From positions 1 to 64,000 of the forward strand of contig JBEBJA010000074.1 of NCBI GenBank assembly GCA_040080145.1: a DNA stretch of 64,000 nt, written 5' to 3'. The DNA is from JANXVY01 sp040080145 (GTDB taxonomy: Bacteria > Pseudomonadota > Alphaproteobacteria > Rhizobiales > Hyphomicrobiaceae). The position numbers and the translations under genes are program-made. Below are positions 45,228 through 54,313 of this stretch, in pieces; position 1 is the first letter of the stretch, and each line of letters opens with the position of its first letter. A model generated the notes under the pieces. It was not told the DNA's origin and did not search any database. It saw only the letters and a program-made list of their open reading frames with translations.

Positions 45228-45659
45228 ATGAATGTTGCGACGGTCTTGAAATCCAAAGGGCGGACGGTCAGTACGGCGCGTGCGGAATCGACGCTCAAGG
45301 AGGTTGCGGAACTTCTGGCTTCCAAGAAAATTGGCGTGGTCGTGATTGCTGGCGAAGCTGGCCGGGTCATCGGTATCGTTTCGGAACGAGATGTCGTCCG
45401 GCTGATCGCAGATAAGGGGCCCGCCGCGCTCACCATGACAGCAGGGGATGTGATGACCCGCAATGTCATCACGTGTGAAGAAAAGAGCACCCTCGACGAG
45501 CTCATGGAAACGATGACCACCGGACGCTTCCGCCACATTCCCGTGGTTGAGCGCGGGGAACTGGTCGGGCTGATTTCTATCGGTGATGTCGTTAAGCACC
45601 ATTTGGCGGACATGGCGCTCGAAGTCACCGCCATGCGCAGTTATTTGACGACGGGTTGA
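45228..45659 (+). CDS. Tandem CBS domain protein
   Basis: 143 residues from ATG 45228 (GGAG upstream). Modules: VATVLKSKGRTVSTARAEST ... KIGVVVIAGEAGRVIGIVSE and AGDVMTRNVITCEEKSTLDE ... HIPVVERGELVGLISIGDVV. The arrangement (CBS pair plus short C-terminal helix) is typical of stand-alone nucleotide-sensing regulators in this class. It ends one base before the hisI stop on the other strand. Confidence 0.92.
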   Translation: MNVATVLKSKGRTVSTARAESTLKEVAELLASKKIGVVVIAGEAGRVIGIVSERDVVRLIADKGPAALTMTAGDVMTRNVITCEEKSTLDELMETMTTGRFRHIPVVERGELVGLISIGDVVKHHLADMALEVTAMRSYLTTG

Positions 45660-45660
45660 G

Positions 45661-46086
45661 TTATTTTACGTTCGTCAACGCAACGCCAGCGGCGGGTGGC
45701 GATCCCAGCGGTACGCTCCTGTAAAAGCAGGAGCGTGATCCGGTGTGGCAAGCAGCGCCTGCGCCTTCGACGTGGACCTTGAGGGTGACCACGTCCTGGT
45801 CGCAGTCGGTGCGGATCTCGGTCACCCGCAGCAGGTTGCCGCTTTCCTCGCCCTTTTTCCATAACTTGGCCCGTGACCTGCTGTAAAAGTGGGCCACGCG
45901 CTGTTCGATGGTGAGCGCCAAAGCGTGTGCGTTCATCCAGGCGAACATGAGGACTTCGCCAGAGACTGCATCGGTGACGATGGCGGGTATCAAGCCGTCC
46001 GCGTCGAATTTGGGTTGGAACTGGTGCCCGTGCTCGATTTCGCTGCTGGAGCCGCGCGGCGGGAATGGTGATGCTGATTGGGGCAT
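45661..46086 (-). CDS. hisI: Phosphoribosyl-AMP cyclohydrolase
   Basis: 141 residues. The family signature SGEVLMFAWMNAHALALTIE, FYSRSRAKLWKKGEESGNLL and the metal site TDCDQDV plus CHTGSRSCFY are all present. It opens the purine ring of PR-AMP in histidine synthesis. It is not fused to HisE, as is normal in alphaproteobacteria, and lies away from other his genes. Confidence 0.95.
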   Translation of the reverse strand: MPQSASPFPPRGSSSEIEHGHQFQPKFDADGLIPAIVTDAVSGEVLMFAWMNAHALALTIEQRVAHFYSRSRAKLWKKGEESGNLLRVTEIRTDCDQDVVTLKVHVEGAGAACHTGSRSCFYRSVPLGSPPAAGVALTNVK

Positions 46087-46234
46087 GGGGTCCGCCGGTT
46101 ATGGGCCGCAGTGCGCTTGCGATTTTCGGGCGTTGGTTGCGAAACCAGCGACCGGGCATTATTTCCGTCGTATAGGATTGGCTGGGGCGCAGGGCAAGTG
46201 CTGCGCCCTGGCCAGGATAGTGGGTTTATTGCGC

Positions 46235-46681
46235 ATGGCTGATCTGGACGACATCTACAACACGAAGATCCTCGATCTTGCGGGCAACATCGCGCGCATC
46301 GAGCGGCTGGCGGCACCGCAGGCGACGGCCAGTGCGCGTTCAAGATTGTGCGGCTCGGAGGTCAGTGTCGATGTGTCGATGGCCGACGGGCGGATCAGTG
46401 ATTACGGTCAGACGGTGAAGGCCTGCTTGCTGGGGCAGGCGGCATCATCAATCATGGGGCGGCAGATTATCGGATCGACAGCTGAGGAGATTCGCGCTGT
46501 CGCTGGAACCATGCGCGCCATGCTCAAGGAAAATGGTGCGCCGCCGTCTGGCAAGTGGGCAGATCTCGCCGTGCTGGAGCCAGTGCGCGCTTACAAGCAC
46601 CGGCATGACGCCGTGATGATCGTGTTTGATGCTGTCGACAAGGCAGTGAGCGAGATTGAGGCGAAGGCGGCGGCGGTATAA
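46235..46681 (+). CDS. NifU/IscU-like scaffold-type protein
   Basis: 148 residues from ATG 46235. The IscU-like fold is recognisable: LDDIYNTKILDLAGNI, LCGSEVSVDVSMADGRI, DYGQTVKACLLGQAASSI and IRAVAGTMRAMLKENG. Two of the expected cluster cysteines (LCGSE and KACLLG) are visible; the third ligand position is not obvious, so it may bind or transfer clusters differently from true IscU. In relatives this gene precedes yidD, as it does here. Confidence 0.8.
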   Translation: MADLDDIYNTKILDLAGNIARIERLAAPQATASARSRLCGSEVSVDVSMADGRISDYGQTVKACLLGQAASSIMGRQIIGSTAEEIRAVAGTMRAMLKENGAPPSGKWADLAVLEPVRAYKHRHDAVMIVFDAVDKAVSEIEAKAAAV

Positions 46682-46688
46682 GTTGGAT

Positions 46689-47015
46689 ATGGCGAGCTTG
46701 AGCCGGATCATGGCAACGCTGCTCAAGGCCCCCGTTCACGCCTATCAGTGGACGCTGAGGCCGTGGCTTGGCTGGCCGTGTCGGCATTTGCCGACATGTT
46801 CGGACTATGCGTTAGCGGCCATCGACAAGAATGGTGCCTGGAGGGGGTTCTGGCTGACGGTTTCGCGATTGGCCCGCTGTCAGCCCTGGGGAACGCACGG
46901 GTATGATCCCGTGCCGGATTTACGCGGCGTCCGCCATCCGCTCTACGCCGCCTACCGTTACGGGCGCTGGAGCGGCCGTCATCTCGCGGGAAGTGTCGAC
47001 CGTGAAAGCGGCTAA
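46689..47015 (+). CDS. yidD: Membrane protein insertion efficiency factor YidD
   Basis: 108 residues from ATG 46689, 7 nt after the scaffold gene. The family core is complete: HAYQWTLRPWLGWPCRHLPTCSDYALAAI followed by RGFWLTVSRLARCQPWGTHG and YDPVPD, here shown in parts. YidD assists YidC-dependent membrane insertion. Its C-terminal end overlaps the opposing gene by 96 bp. Confidence 0.93.
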   Translation: MASLSRIMATLLKAPVHAYQWTLRPWLGWPCRHLPTCSDYALAAIDKNGAWRGFWLTVSRLARCQPWGTHGYDPVPDLRGVRHPLYAAYRYGRWSGRHLAGSVDRESG

Positions 47016-47444
47016 ATCGGCTGGGACGCCAAAGCCTGCGTAGATTTCCGGCTTGGCAAAGCCACTCGCGCCGGCAGCGAGTTCACATAGCGCGTCAAAC
47101 GAGCGCTTGGCGATGAAGTCGAAGCACTGGATGTCCCAGAGGCCTGCACCTTCGTATTTCTGGCCGGAGGTGAGGGTTTTGACAGTAATTTCCGGGCAGG
47201 CGTCGTTTTTGACGAAGTTTGCCAGCATGCGGGCAAGTGGCGGGCTGGCCTGAAGGCCGCCATCCGTGAAGCCGTTGGTGTAGGCGGTGCGCCGGAAGAG
47301 CGTTTCAGTCGCGAAGTATTCGAGCAGAAACGCCTTTGCAGCCGGATCGAGTTCGGCTTTGACCTCGATGAACGGGCGAAGTTTGCCGTGAACCAACCGC
47401 ATGCTCTTGGCGATCGTCAGGTGCTGGGTTGTCATGGCGGGCAT
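46920..47444 (-). CDS. Hypothetical protein (174 aa), overlaps yidD end
   Basis: Has an ordered-looking alpha/beta composition (KSMRLVHGKLRPFIEVKAEL, FRRTAYTNGFTDGGL, GLWDIQCFDFIAKRSFDALC) and a C-terminal Pro/Ala tail. ATG 47435 is an alternative start. I do not recognise the family. The 96-bp overlap is antisense to yidD, so one of the two C-termini could be shorter than shown. Confidence 0.6.
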   Translation of the reverse strand: MPAMTTQHLTIAKSMRLVHGKLRPFIEVKAELDPAAKAFLLEYFATETLFRRTAYTNGFTDGGLQASPPLARMLANFVKNDACPEITVKTLTSGQKYEGAGLWDIQCFDFIAKRSFDALCELAAGASGFAKPEIYAGFGVPADLAAFTVDTSREMTAAPAPVTVGGVERMADAA

Positions 47445-47628
47445 TTTATCCGGCAGGCGTTGGGTGCAGTTGTCTCACCCTACGGACAGTTGGTTGCTAA
47501 TCCCTCACCTGGTTGGGGACAATTGAATGCAAATCGCGGATGTCTTGACAGTGCTGTCGCCAGCCGGGCACAAGCGGCACTCAATTTCTTACCTGCGTGG
47601 TAGGCAGCGAGTGAGAGGAGACGGCACG

Positions 47629-49587
47629 ATGGCGGACACCGCACACGAAATCGTTTTGACGATGCCCGATGGGGCAGCGCGCAAGATCAAGGCCGGGATG
47701 ACCGGTTTGGAGGTCGCCAAGTCGATCTCGCCGTCATTGACCAAGCGCACCGTCGCCATGGTGCTGGGCGGTAAGCTGTCCGATCTCGCAGACCCGATCA
47801 CTGGCGATACGACGATCAAATTTGTCTCGCGTACCGATCCCGAAGCGCTGGAGCTGATCCGGCATGACGCGGCGCACGTCATGGCGGAAGCTGTGCAGCA
47901 GTTGTGGCCGGGCACGCAGGTGACCATCGGCCCCGTGATCGAGAACGGTTTTTTCTACGATTTTGCCAAAGCCGAGCCGTTTCAGCCCGAAGACCTCGCC
48001 AAGATCGAGAAGGCGATGGGCCAGATCATCGCTAAGAACGCCCCGTTCACCAAGGAAGTCTGGTCGCGCGACACGGCGAAGGCGTTTTTTGCCGGCAAGG
48101 GCGAAGTGTTCAAGGGTGAGCTGATCGACGCCATCCCCGAGGACCAGAACCTCAATATCTACAAGCAAGGCGCATGGCTCGACCTGTGCCGTGGTCCGCA
48201 CATGACCGCGACCGGGCAGATCGGCAAGGCGTTCAAGTTGATGAAGTTCGCCGGGTCGTACTGGCGCGGGGATTCGACCAAGCCGCAGCTGCAGCGCATC
48301 TATGGGACCGCCTGGGCGACCGAGGACGACCTGGCGGCTCACTTGAAGCAGCTTGAGGAAGCGGAAAAGCGCGACCACCGCAAACTCGGCCGCGAGATGG
48401 ACCTGTTCCATTTCCAGGAGGAAGCGCCGGGCTCGGTGTTCTGGCACGCCAAGGGCTGGACATTGTTTCAAACGCTCATCAACTACATGCGCCGCCGCAT
48501 GGAGTCGGCGGGCTATGTCGAAGTCAATACGCCCGACTTCATGGACAAACACTTCTGGGAGCTGTCTGGTCACTGGGAGAACTACGGTGACAAAATGTTT
48601 GTCTCGCAGACCGAAGACGAGCGGGTGTTCTGCTGCAAGCCGATGAACTGCCCTGGTCATGTGCAGATCTTCAAGCACGGTCTCAAGAGCTATCGCGACT
48701 TGCCAATGCGGATTGGCGAGTTCGGCAAGGTACATCGCTACGAGCCATCGGGGTCGCTGCACGGCCTGCTGCGCGTGCGCCATTTCACGCAGGATGATGC
48801 GCATATCTTCATCACCGAAGATCAGATCATGGCCGAGTGCCTCGCGATCAACGATTTGATGCTGTCGATCTACGAGGAGTTCGGGTTCAGCGATATTGTC
48901 ATCAAGCTGTCGACGCGGCCTGAAAAGCGCGTCGGTTCGGACGCGTTGTGGGACAAGGCCGAAAAGGCGCTGGGCGACGTGCTCGACGAGGTCAAACGCA
49001 CGGCGGGCAACCGCAATATCAAGACCGAGATCAATCCGGGCGAGGGCGCGTTCTACGGGCCTAAGCTCGAATACGTGTTGAAGGACGCCATCGGCCGCGA
49101 CTGGCAGTGTGGCACGACGCAGGTCGACTTCAACTTGGCGACCCGGCTGGGCGCCTTCTACATCGACGAGCATTCCAACAAGGTGACGCCGGTGATGATC
49201 CACCGGGCGATGTTTGGCTCGCTTGAGCGGTTCACCGGCATCCTGATCGAGAACTACGCCGGTGCGTTCCCGTTGTGGCTCGCGCCGTTGCAGGTGATGG
49301 TCTGCCCGATCGTGTCGGATGCCAATGAGTACGCCGCTGACGTGGTTGCTGCGTGCAAAGCTGCCGGACTGCGCGTCGAAAGCGATCTGCGCAACGAGAA
49401 GATCGGCTACAAGATCCGCGAACACAGCCTCATGAAAGTGCCGGTGATCCTGACCGTCGGCAAACGCGAGGCGGAAGAAAAGTCCGTCGCCATCCGCCGC
49501 TTCGGCAGCCAGGACAACACGCCGATGTCGCTTGTTGATGCGGTGGTAGCATTGGCCAAGGAGGCTGCACCGCCGGATATGGTGTGA
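47629..49587 (+). CDS. thrS: Threonyl-tRNA synthetase
   Basis: 652 residues from ATG 47629 behind GAGAGGAG. N-terminal TGS domain (IVLTMPDGAARKIKAGMTGL), editing domain with HDAAHVMAEAVQQLWPGTQV, class II core with MKPMNCPGHVQIF-like (CKPMNCPGHVQIFKHGL) and the RxE arginine motif (RIGEFGKVHRYEPSGSLHGL), GTTQVDFNLA and HRAMFGSLERF, then anticodon-binding domain. Full-length and ordinary. A GC-rich hairpin follows. Confidence 0.97.
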   Translation: MADTAHEIVLTMPDGAARKIKAGMTGLEVAKSISPSLTKRTVAMVLGGKLSDLADPITGDTTIKFVSRTDPEALELIRHDAAHVMAEAVQQLWPGTQVTIGPVIENGFFYDFAKAEPFQPEDLAKIEKAMGQIIAKNAPFTKEVWSRDTAKAFFAGKGEVFKGELIDAIPEDQNLNIYKQGAWLDLCRGPHMTATGQIGKAFKLMKFAGSYWRGDSTKPQLQRIYGTAWATEDDLAAHLKQLEEAEKRDHRKLGREMDLFHFQEEAPGSVFWHAKGWTLFQTLINYMRRRMESAGYVEVNTPDFMDKHFWELSGHWENYGDKMFVSQTEDERVFCCKPMNCPGHVQIFKHGLKSYRDLPMRIGEFGKVHRYEPSGSLHGLLRVRHFTQDDAHIFITEDQIMAECLAINDLMLSIYEEFGFSDIVIKLSTRPEKRVGSDALWDKAEKALGDVLDEVKRTAGNRNIKTEINPGEGAFYGPKLEYVLKDAIGRDWQCGTTQVDFNLATRLGAFYIDEHSNKVTPVMIHRAMFGSLERFTGILIENYAGAFPLWLAPLQVMVCPIVSDANEYAADVVAACKAAGLRVESDLRNEKIGYKIREHSLMKVPVILTVGKREAEEKSVAIRRFGSQDNTPMSLVDAVVALAKEAAPPDMV

Positions 49588-49622
49588 TGCGCGCTTCGCG
49601 TGTGGGCTACCGCCCACGCCCG

Positions 49623-49670
49623 TTTGGGGGAACCCACGGCCTTCGCCGAGGGCAAGCGTGTTCCCCCAAA
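49623..49670 (+). terminator. Hairpin after thrS
   Basis: TTTGGGGGAAC (49623-49633) and GTTCCCCCAAA (49660-49670) pair perfectly over 11 bp around a GC-rich loop, 36 nt after the thrS stop. No T-run follows, but the position suggests a transcript end. Confidence 0.5.
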
Positions 49671-49763
49671 CCCCCTCCCTTTCCGGGACTTAAAGGCGTT
49701 TCGTGATCGGTCGTTAGCCGGGTTCCTTCGTTATGCTATAGATGACGACCACTCGGAGGTCTG

Positions 49764-50354
49764 ATGTCGACGCTTGCTCAAAAGTTGGTCCCGGTCACGA
49801 TTGCTGAATTCGACGTGTTCGTTGAAAATCAGGCCGACGATGCCGTGTATGAATTGGTTGACGGGCAGATCGTCATGATGACGAACCCCAACCAGCGGCA
49901 TGAGCAGATTACCGCAAATATTGGCGCGCCGCTCAAGCTCGCGATGGATAAGCGCCGTTGCCGGACGTACCAGGGCGGCATGCGGGTTCAGATCAGCGAC
50001 AACGTGCAAGGTGTCGATAAATCAAAGCCCGATGTCGTCGTGCGGTGCGGGTCAACGGAGCCGGTGGCTGAGACACGCAACTACATTACCGATCCCCTTG
50101 TCATCGTCGAAGTCTTGTCGCCATCGACGATGGACTATGATCGCGGCGATAAGCTCGACTTTTACAAACTCATCCCGACGATGCGCCACATCGTGATTGC
50201 GTATCAGGATCAGATGCGGGTCGAGCACTACCGCCGTGTGCCCGGTGGCTGGGAGATGGACGTATTGACCAAGGGCGGCGATAGGCTCGTGCTCGAAGCG
50301 GTGGCGTTCCAGATGTCGCTCACGCAGGTCTATTTCGACGTTGCAATGGCGTGA
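49764..50354 (+). CDS. Uma2 family endonuclease-like protein
   Basis: 196 residues. YELVDGQIVMMTNPNQRHEQ, then KPDVVVRCGS, PLVIVEVLSPSTMDYDRGDK and LDFYKLIPTMRHIVIAYQDQ, the restriction-endonuclease-like core with the PD...(D/E)VLSPST...K arrangement of Uma2 (DUF820) proteins. The biological target is unknown for this family. It is not part of any visible defence system. Confidence 0.85.
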   Translation: MSTLAQKLVPVTIAEFDVFVENQADDAVYELVDGQIVMMTNPNQRHEQITANIGAPLKLAMDKRRCRTYQGGMRVQISDNVQGVDKSKPDVVVRCGSTEPVAETRNYITDPLVIVEVLSPSTMDYDRGDKLDFYKLIPTMRHIVIAYQDQMRVEHYRRVPGGWEMDVLTKGGDRLVLEAVAFQMSLTQVYFDVAMA

Positions 50355-50397
50355 AAATACCAAGCCAGAGTCGTAGGTTATGCTCGTCCCCACCCAA

Positions 50398-50425
50398 CGT
50401 CATGGCCGCGAAGGCGGCCATGACG
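50398..50425 (+). terminator. Hairpin after the Uma2 gene
   Basis: CGTCATGGCCGC, loop GAAG, GCGGCCATGACG: a perfect 12-bp stem 44 nt after the stop, followed by AAAGG without a T-run. Likely a transcript end or mRNA stabiliser; it also resembles a repetitive extragenic palindrome. Confidence 0.45.
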
Positions 50426-50590
50426 AAAGGAAGGGTGGTTTCAACAAGCGGGGCTGCAAGTCACTGCCGTGGGAGTTGGGCTATCCGGCTGTCTCCGTCG
50501 TTGACGGCTTTTTGTCATTGTGCCGCGGGCTTGGGGGGTGTTGAATAGGCCTTGGGACGGGGCTTTCCGCTTTTGTAGAGGAGGCCGTCA

Positions 50591-51010
50591 ATGAAGATCA
50601 AGGATGCTATGCATAAGGGTGCCGAGTGGATTTCCTCGGACATGCCGGTTCCTGAAATTGCGCGGAAGATGCGCGACCTCGACGTTGGTTCGCTTCCTGT
50701 TGGTGAGAATGATCGCCTTGTCGGCATGGTGACCGACCGGGATATAGCGTGCCGTGGGCTCGCGAATGGCAATGACTGCAGCAAGATGACCGCGCGCGAT
50801 ATCATGACGAAGGGCATCGTGTTCTGCCGCGAGGCGGAGGAGGTCGACGACGCGCTGCGGATCATGGAGCAGAAAAAGATCCGCCGGTTGCCGGTGCTCA
50901 ACGATAAGAAGCGCCTCGTGGGGATGCTCAGTCTAGGCGATATCTCGCACTCGATGTCTCATGAATTGACTGGCGAGGTCGTTCAAGCCGTGTCGGCGCA
51001 TCACCCATGA
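50591..51010 (+). CDS. Tandem CBS domain protein
   Basis: 139 residues. Modules: KDAMHKGAEWISSDMPVPEI ... GSLPVGENDRLVGMVTDRDI and ARDIMTKGIVFCREAEEVDD ... RLPVLNDKKRLVGMLSLGDI. GTAGAGGAG precedes the ATG. A third stand-alone CBS pair in the window, resembling the hypoxia- or stress-response types; ligand unknown. Confidence 0.92.
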   Translation: MKIKDAMHKGAEWISSDMPVPEIARKMRDLDVGSLPVGENDRLVGMVTDRDIACRGLANGNDCSKMTARDIMTKGIVFCREAEEVDDALRIMEQKKIRRLPVLNDKKRLVGMLSLGDISHSMSHELTGEVVQAVSAHHP

Positions 51011-51055
51011 TGGGTACAAGCCGTGCGCCCGGTTGAGCGCACGGCGGTTGTTTGC

Positions 51056-51451
51056 TCAGCACTCGCGGCGGACTTTGCGGCACGCCCATTCGGAGCCTTC
51101 ATCACAGCGGCGGTCCCAACGGCGGCAGTTGTAGCTATGGGATCCACCACCGTCGCCGGAAGCTCGTGCGCCCTGGCTCAGTAGGATGGCGGCGGCCGTT
51201 GCGGCGGCAATGCCGATGCCGACATTGCGGCCACGGTGGCGGGAGTGTCCCCGTCTATCGGCGACCTGAATCATAACCGGGGCGGCGACTTTGGGGGGGG
51301 CGAGCCCGCTCAAGGTGCTGCTGGCTGTCATGAGGGGAGCGCTATTTGATCGTGCACGGTCTGGAGCCTGGGCTGCCGTCGCGGCTGTAAGTCCGGCGAT
51401 CAACGATAGGCCGGCAACTGCTAAACCAATGGTCGGGCGTGAGTGGCGCAT
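51056..51451 (-). CDS. Small exported protein with hydrophobic Ala/Gly helix and Cys-rich end
   Basis: 131 residues from ATG 51451. A signal peptide (IGLAVAGLSLIAGLTAATAAQA) is followed by a polar linker, a GIGIAAATAAAILLS segment like the hydrophobic stretch of BA14K-type or glycine-zipper proteins, and a C-terminus with four cysteines (YNCRRWDRRCDEGSEWACRK). Probably an envelope-associated small protein. The exact family is uncertain. Confidence 0.7.
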   Translation of the reverse strand: MRHSRPTIGLAVAGLSLIAGLTAATAAQAPDRARSNSAPLMTASSTLSGLAPPKVAAPVMIQVADRRGHSRHRGRNVGIGIAAATAAAILLSQGARASGDGGGSHSYNCRRWDRRCDEGSEWACRKVRREC

Positions 51452-51584
51452 GGAGGGCTCCTCGGGCTGCTGAAAATTTCTGTTCCGACAGTAGGTCATC
51501 AACGTATGCGCGTGCCGCGCGGACCACAATGGCTTCTTGTTCTCACTTTTAGGTGTGAGGTTAATGCCGCGTAACACCTGGCAG

Positions 51585-52874
51585 TTACCCCACCTTCGCC
51601 AGTGCCTGCTCTAGGTCGGCAATGATGTCGTCTTTGTCTTCGATGCCGATGGAGAGGCGGATCACGTCGTCGCCGGCGCCTGCGGCGGTGCGCTGTTGCG
51701 GCGTGAGTTGGCGATGGGTTGTCGAGGCGGGGTGGATGACGAGAGAGCGCGTGTCGCCAATGTTGGCGAGTAGGCTGAACAGATTGAGTTCAGAGCAGAG
51801 CCGCTTGCCGGCCTCATAACCGCCCTTGAGCCCGAACGTGAAGACGGCACCGGCACCCTTTGGGCAAAGCTTTTGCTGCAGGGCGTAGGAGGCGTTGGTT
51901 GGCAGTCCCGCGTAGTTGACCCACGCGACGCCTGGATGCGTTTCCAGATATTGGGCGACAGCGAGGGCGTTCTCGCAGTGCTTGGCCATGCGCAGGGGCA
52001 GGGTTTCAATGCCGGTCAGGATGAGGAAGGCGTTCATGGGCGAGATGGCGGGACCGAGGTCGCGCAGGCCCATGACGCGGCAAGCGATCGCGAAGGCGAA
52101 GTCGCCGAATGTTTCGGCGAGGCGCATGCCGTTGTAGCTCGGGTTTGGGTCGACAAGCGTCTTGTAGCGGATCTTGGCGCCGAGCCAGTCGTAGGTGCCG
52201 CAGTCGACGATCACGCCGCCGATGGAGTTGCCATGGCCGCCCATGAATTTCGTCAAGCTGGCGACGACAATGTCCGCGCCGTGGTCCTTGGGGCGGCACA
52301 GGTAGGGCGAGGCCATGGTGTTATCGACGATGAAGGGGACGCCGGCCTTTTTGGCGATGGCTGCGATGGCGGGCAGGTCGGCGATGACGCCGCCGGGGTT
52401 ACAGATCGACTCGCAGAAGATGGCTTTGGTTTTAGGGGTGATGGCGCGTGCAAACGATTCAGGATCGGTGCTATCGGCCCACACGACGTGCCAGTCAAAT
52501 TTCTTGAAGGACTGATTGAATTGGTTGACTGACCCGCCGTAAAGCTGACGTCCGGCAATGAACTCGTCGCCGGGTTCCAGCAGGGTGTGAAGGGCTAAAA
52601 ATTGGGCAGCGTGGCCCGATGCCACAGCAAGCGCTGCCGTGCCGCCTTCGAGTGCTGCGACGCGACTTTCCAGCACCGATTGGGTGGGATTGGTTATGCG
52701 GGTATAAATATTGCCGAAAGCCTCGAGCCCGAACAGGCTGGCCGCATGGTCGGCGTCGTTGAACACAAAACTAGCGGTTTGGAATATCGGCGTGACCCGT
52801 GCGCCAGTGGACGCATCGGGCGCGGAACCTGCATGAACAGCCAGGGTTGAAAATCTGGGTGTCTTCCCGGTCAT
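51585..52874 (-). CDS. metY: O-acetylhomoserine sulfhydrylase (MetY type)
   Basis: 429 residues from ATG 52874 (GGAG 9-12 nt upstream). The PLP lysine is in ASLTKFMGGHG, with FCESICNPGG and TPIFQTASFVF upstream, the Cys/Met-metabolism enzyme pattern; the length of about 430 and the phrase FQTASFVFNDADHAASLF point to O-acetylhomoserine sulfhydrylase. It joins sulfide (or methanethiol) to O-acetylhomoserine. I looked for a SAM-II-like riboswitch upstream and did not see one. Confidence 0.9.
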   Translation of the reverse strand: MTGKTPRFSTLAVHAGSAPDASTGARVTPIFQTASFVFNDADHAASLFGLEAFGNIYTRITNPTQSVLESRVAALEGGTAALAVASGHAAQFLALHTLLEPGDEFIAGRQLYGGSVNQFNQSFKKFDWHVVWADSTDPESFARAITPKTKAIFCESICNPGGVIADLPAIAAIAKKAGVPFIVDNTMASPYLCRPKDHGADIVVASLTKFMGGHGNSIGGVIVDCGTYDWLGAKIRYKTLVDPNPSYNGMRLAETFGDFAFAIACRVMGLRDLGPAISPMNAFLILTGIETLPLRMAKHCENALAVAQYLETHPGVAWVNYAGLPTNASYALQQKLCPKGAGAVFTFGLKGGYEAGKRLCSELNLFSLLANIGDTRSLVIHPASTTHRQLTPQQRTAAGAGDDVIRLSIGIEDKDDIIADLEQALAKVG

Positions 52875-52966
52875 TAGCGGTTCTCCGTCAAGGGTGATCA
52901 AGCCTTGATGGGAGGGGGTTTTGTGGTGTTAGTCAACCGTCGGTGTTGAACGACGCATAGCAGATT

Positions 52967-53173
52967 TCAAGCTTTGGCCATGAGGCCGGCGCGACCGCAC
53001 TGCCATTTGGCAACTTGCCAATCCGGGTGCGTTTCGGTCCACTTGATGATTTCCATCTGGCCGTTGAACATACAGGCCTGAGCGGAGATGTTCTGCTCGA
53101 CAAAGTTGAGCCGGACATCTTTGCAGCGCGCCGGGTCGGAAACCATGCAGACGGATAGGATAAGTTCGATCAT
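52967..53173 (-). CDS. Small conserved protein (68 aa)
   Basis: From ATG 53173, preceded by a perfect GGAGG at 6 nt. MIELILSVCMVSDPARCKDV followed by NISAQACMFNGQMEIIKWTE and HPDWQVAKWQCG is a pattern I have seen in small alphaproteobacterial proteins of unknown function. Four cysteines may form two disulfides. The first residues may act as a short signal segment. Confidence 0.75.
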   Translation of the reverse strand: MIELILSVCMVSDPARCKDVRLNFVEQNISAQACMFNGQMEIIKWTETHPDWQVAKWQCGRAGLMAKA

Positions 53174-53413
53174 TGTAACCTCCGTGTATATCGGCGGCCC
53201 GTACCATACGGGTCGCAAACTAACCTCGGAGCGGATCTTCCCTCGCAGTCGCGTTTCTTTTTGTGCCTAAAGGTTTGGCGTGATTAAAAGCTAAGCGCGA
53301 ATCAGCGCCTTCACAAGTTTCAAGAATGGGCAAGTGCTGCCTGTTATTCCATCACTTCTATAAAGTGTGACATTTTTTATGGTGTCATGATGCGGATTAA
53401 TGACACCCTAATT

Positions 53414-54043
53414 TCAAGGTTGGGGGTTGCGAATTTCTTCCGCGTCATCCTCAGCCAGCGCTGCTTCGTATACTTCCCATGCCGCGTTCGCGTTCAGGGC
53501 GGCGATACCGAGTCCGACGGCGATATCGGGCCAGATTGATAAAGTGGCGGCGGTCGCGAGGCCGGCGCCGATCATGGCGGCGTTCGCCAGGACGTCGTTG
53601 CGGGCCGAGAGGAAGGCGGCTTTCGACAGGCTGCCGCCATGGCTTTTTACGCGGGCTAACAAGTAGGCGCAGAAGCCATTGACCAAGAGGGCACCGGTGG
53701 CCGTGAGGGTCAACCGGAGGGGATCGGCGACGGATGGATCTTGGACTTTTTGCCAGGCGGTCCAGAGTGCGGCAGCGCTGGGGACCAGAAGCAAGGCTGC
53801 CAATCCCAAGCCAATGATGCGGCGGTATTGTGCGGTCCATCCAATTGCCAGCAAGACCAGGATATTGACGCTGGCGTCTTCCAGGAAATCAATACTATCA
53901 GCGTAAAGTGAAACCGAACCGATAAGGCGGGCGACAGTGAATTCAACCCCGAAATAGGCCAAGTTTAGAAATGCGACGAGAGCGACGGTGTTTCGCAGCG
54001 CTTTGGTTGCAGTTTTGGTGGGAGTTTCGCGTTCTTGAGGCAT
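53414..54043 (-). CDS. Cation diffusion facilitator-like transporter
   Basis: 209 residues from ATG 54043, shorter than the usual 290-300. Helices 1-2 with LIGSVSLYADSIDFLEDASVN and the later ARNDVLANAAMIGAGL correspond to the two metal-binding motifs on helices 2 and 5, although the classic HxxxD histidine is replaced. About five to six membrane helices are present and the cytoplasmic C-terminal domain is missing. Zinc, iron or other divalent metal export is probable but the ion is open. Confidence 0.8.
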   Translation of the reverse strand: MPQERETPTKTATKALRNTVALVAFLNLAYFGVEFTVARLIGSVSLYADSIDFLEDASVNILVLLAIGWTAQYRRIIGLGLAALLLVPSAAALWTAWQKVQDPSVADPLRLTLTATGALLVNGFCAYLLARVKSHGGSLSKAAFLSARNDVLANAAMIGAGLATAATLSIWPDIAVGLGIAALNANAAWEVYEAALAEDDAEEIRNPQP

Positions 54044-54313
54044 ACCTGGCGACCCATTGGATAAGTGTTGAGGCGGCGATTGTGTTCGGGATGACGCTGT
54101 CTTCACGATTTTTGATGGCTTCCCCGCATGCCACAGCTGGTCATTTTGTGTTGGGGTTGTGGCTTAATGGGTGGAGACGGCAGACCGCAACATTCTCGTC
54201 CGATTTGCACGTCAACGCGAGCCGCTGCCAGACACCGCATCGAACGGACCTCGCGTTGCAGCGCAGACGCGATCACCAAGCATGGTGGATTATTAAAATC
54301 GCATTCAGGTCGA

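Noticed and set aside
47734..49617. 627-codon minus-strand frame opposite thrS
   Set aside because: A mirror frame of a conserved GC-rich gene; its translation is His/Arg/Val-rich without any motif.
52880..52990. SAM-responsive riboswitch upstream of metY
   Set aside because: No SAM-II-type pseudoknot sequence pattern was seen, and a small gene begins nearby.
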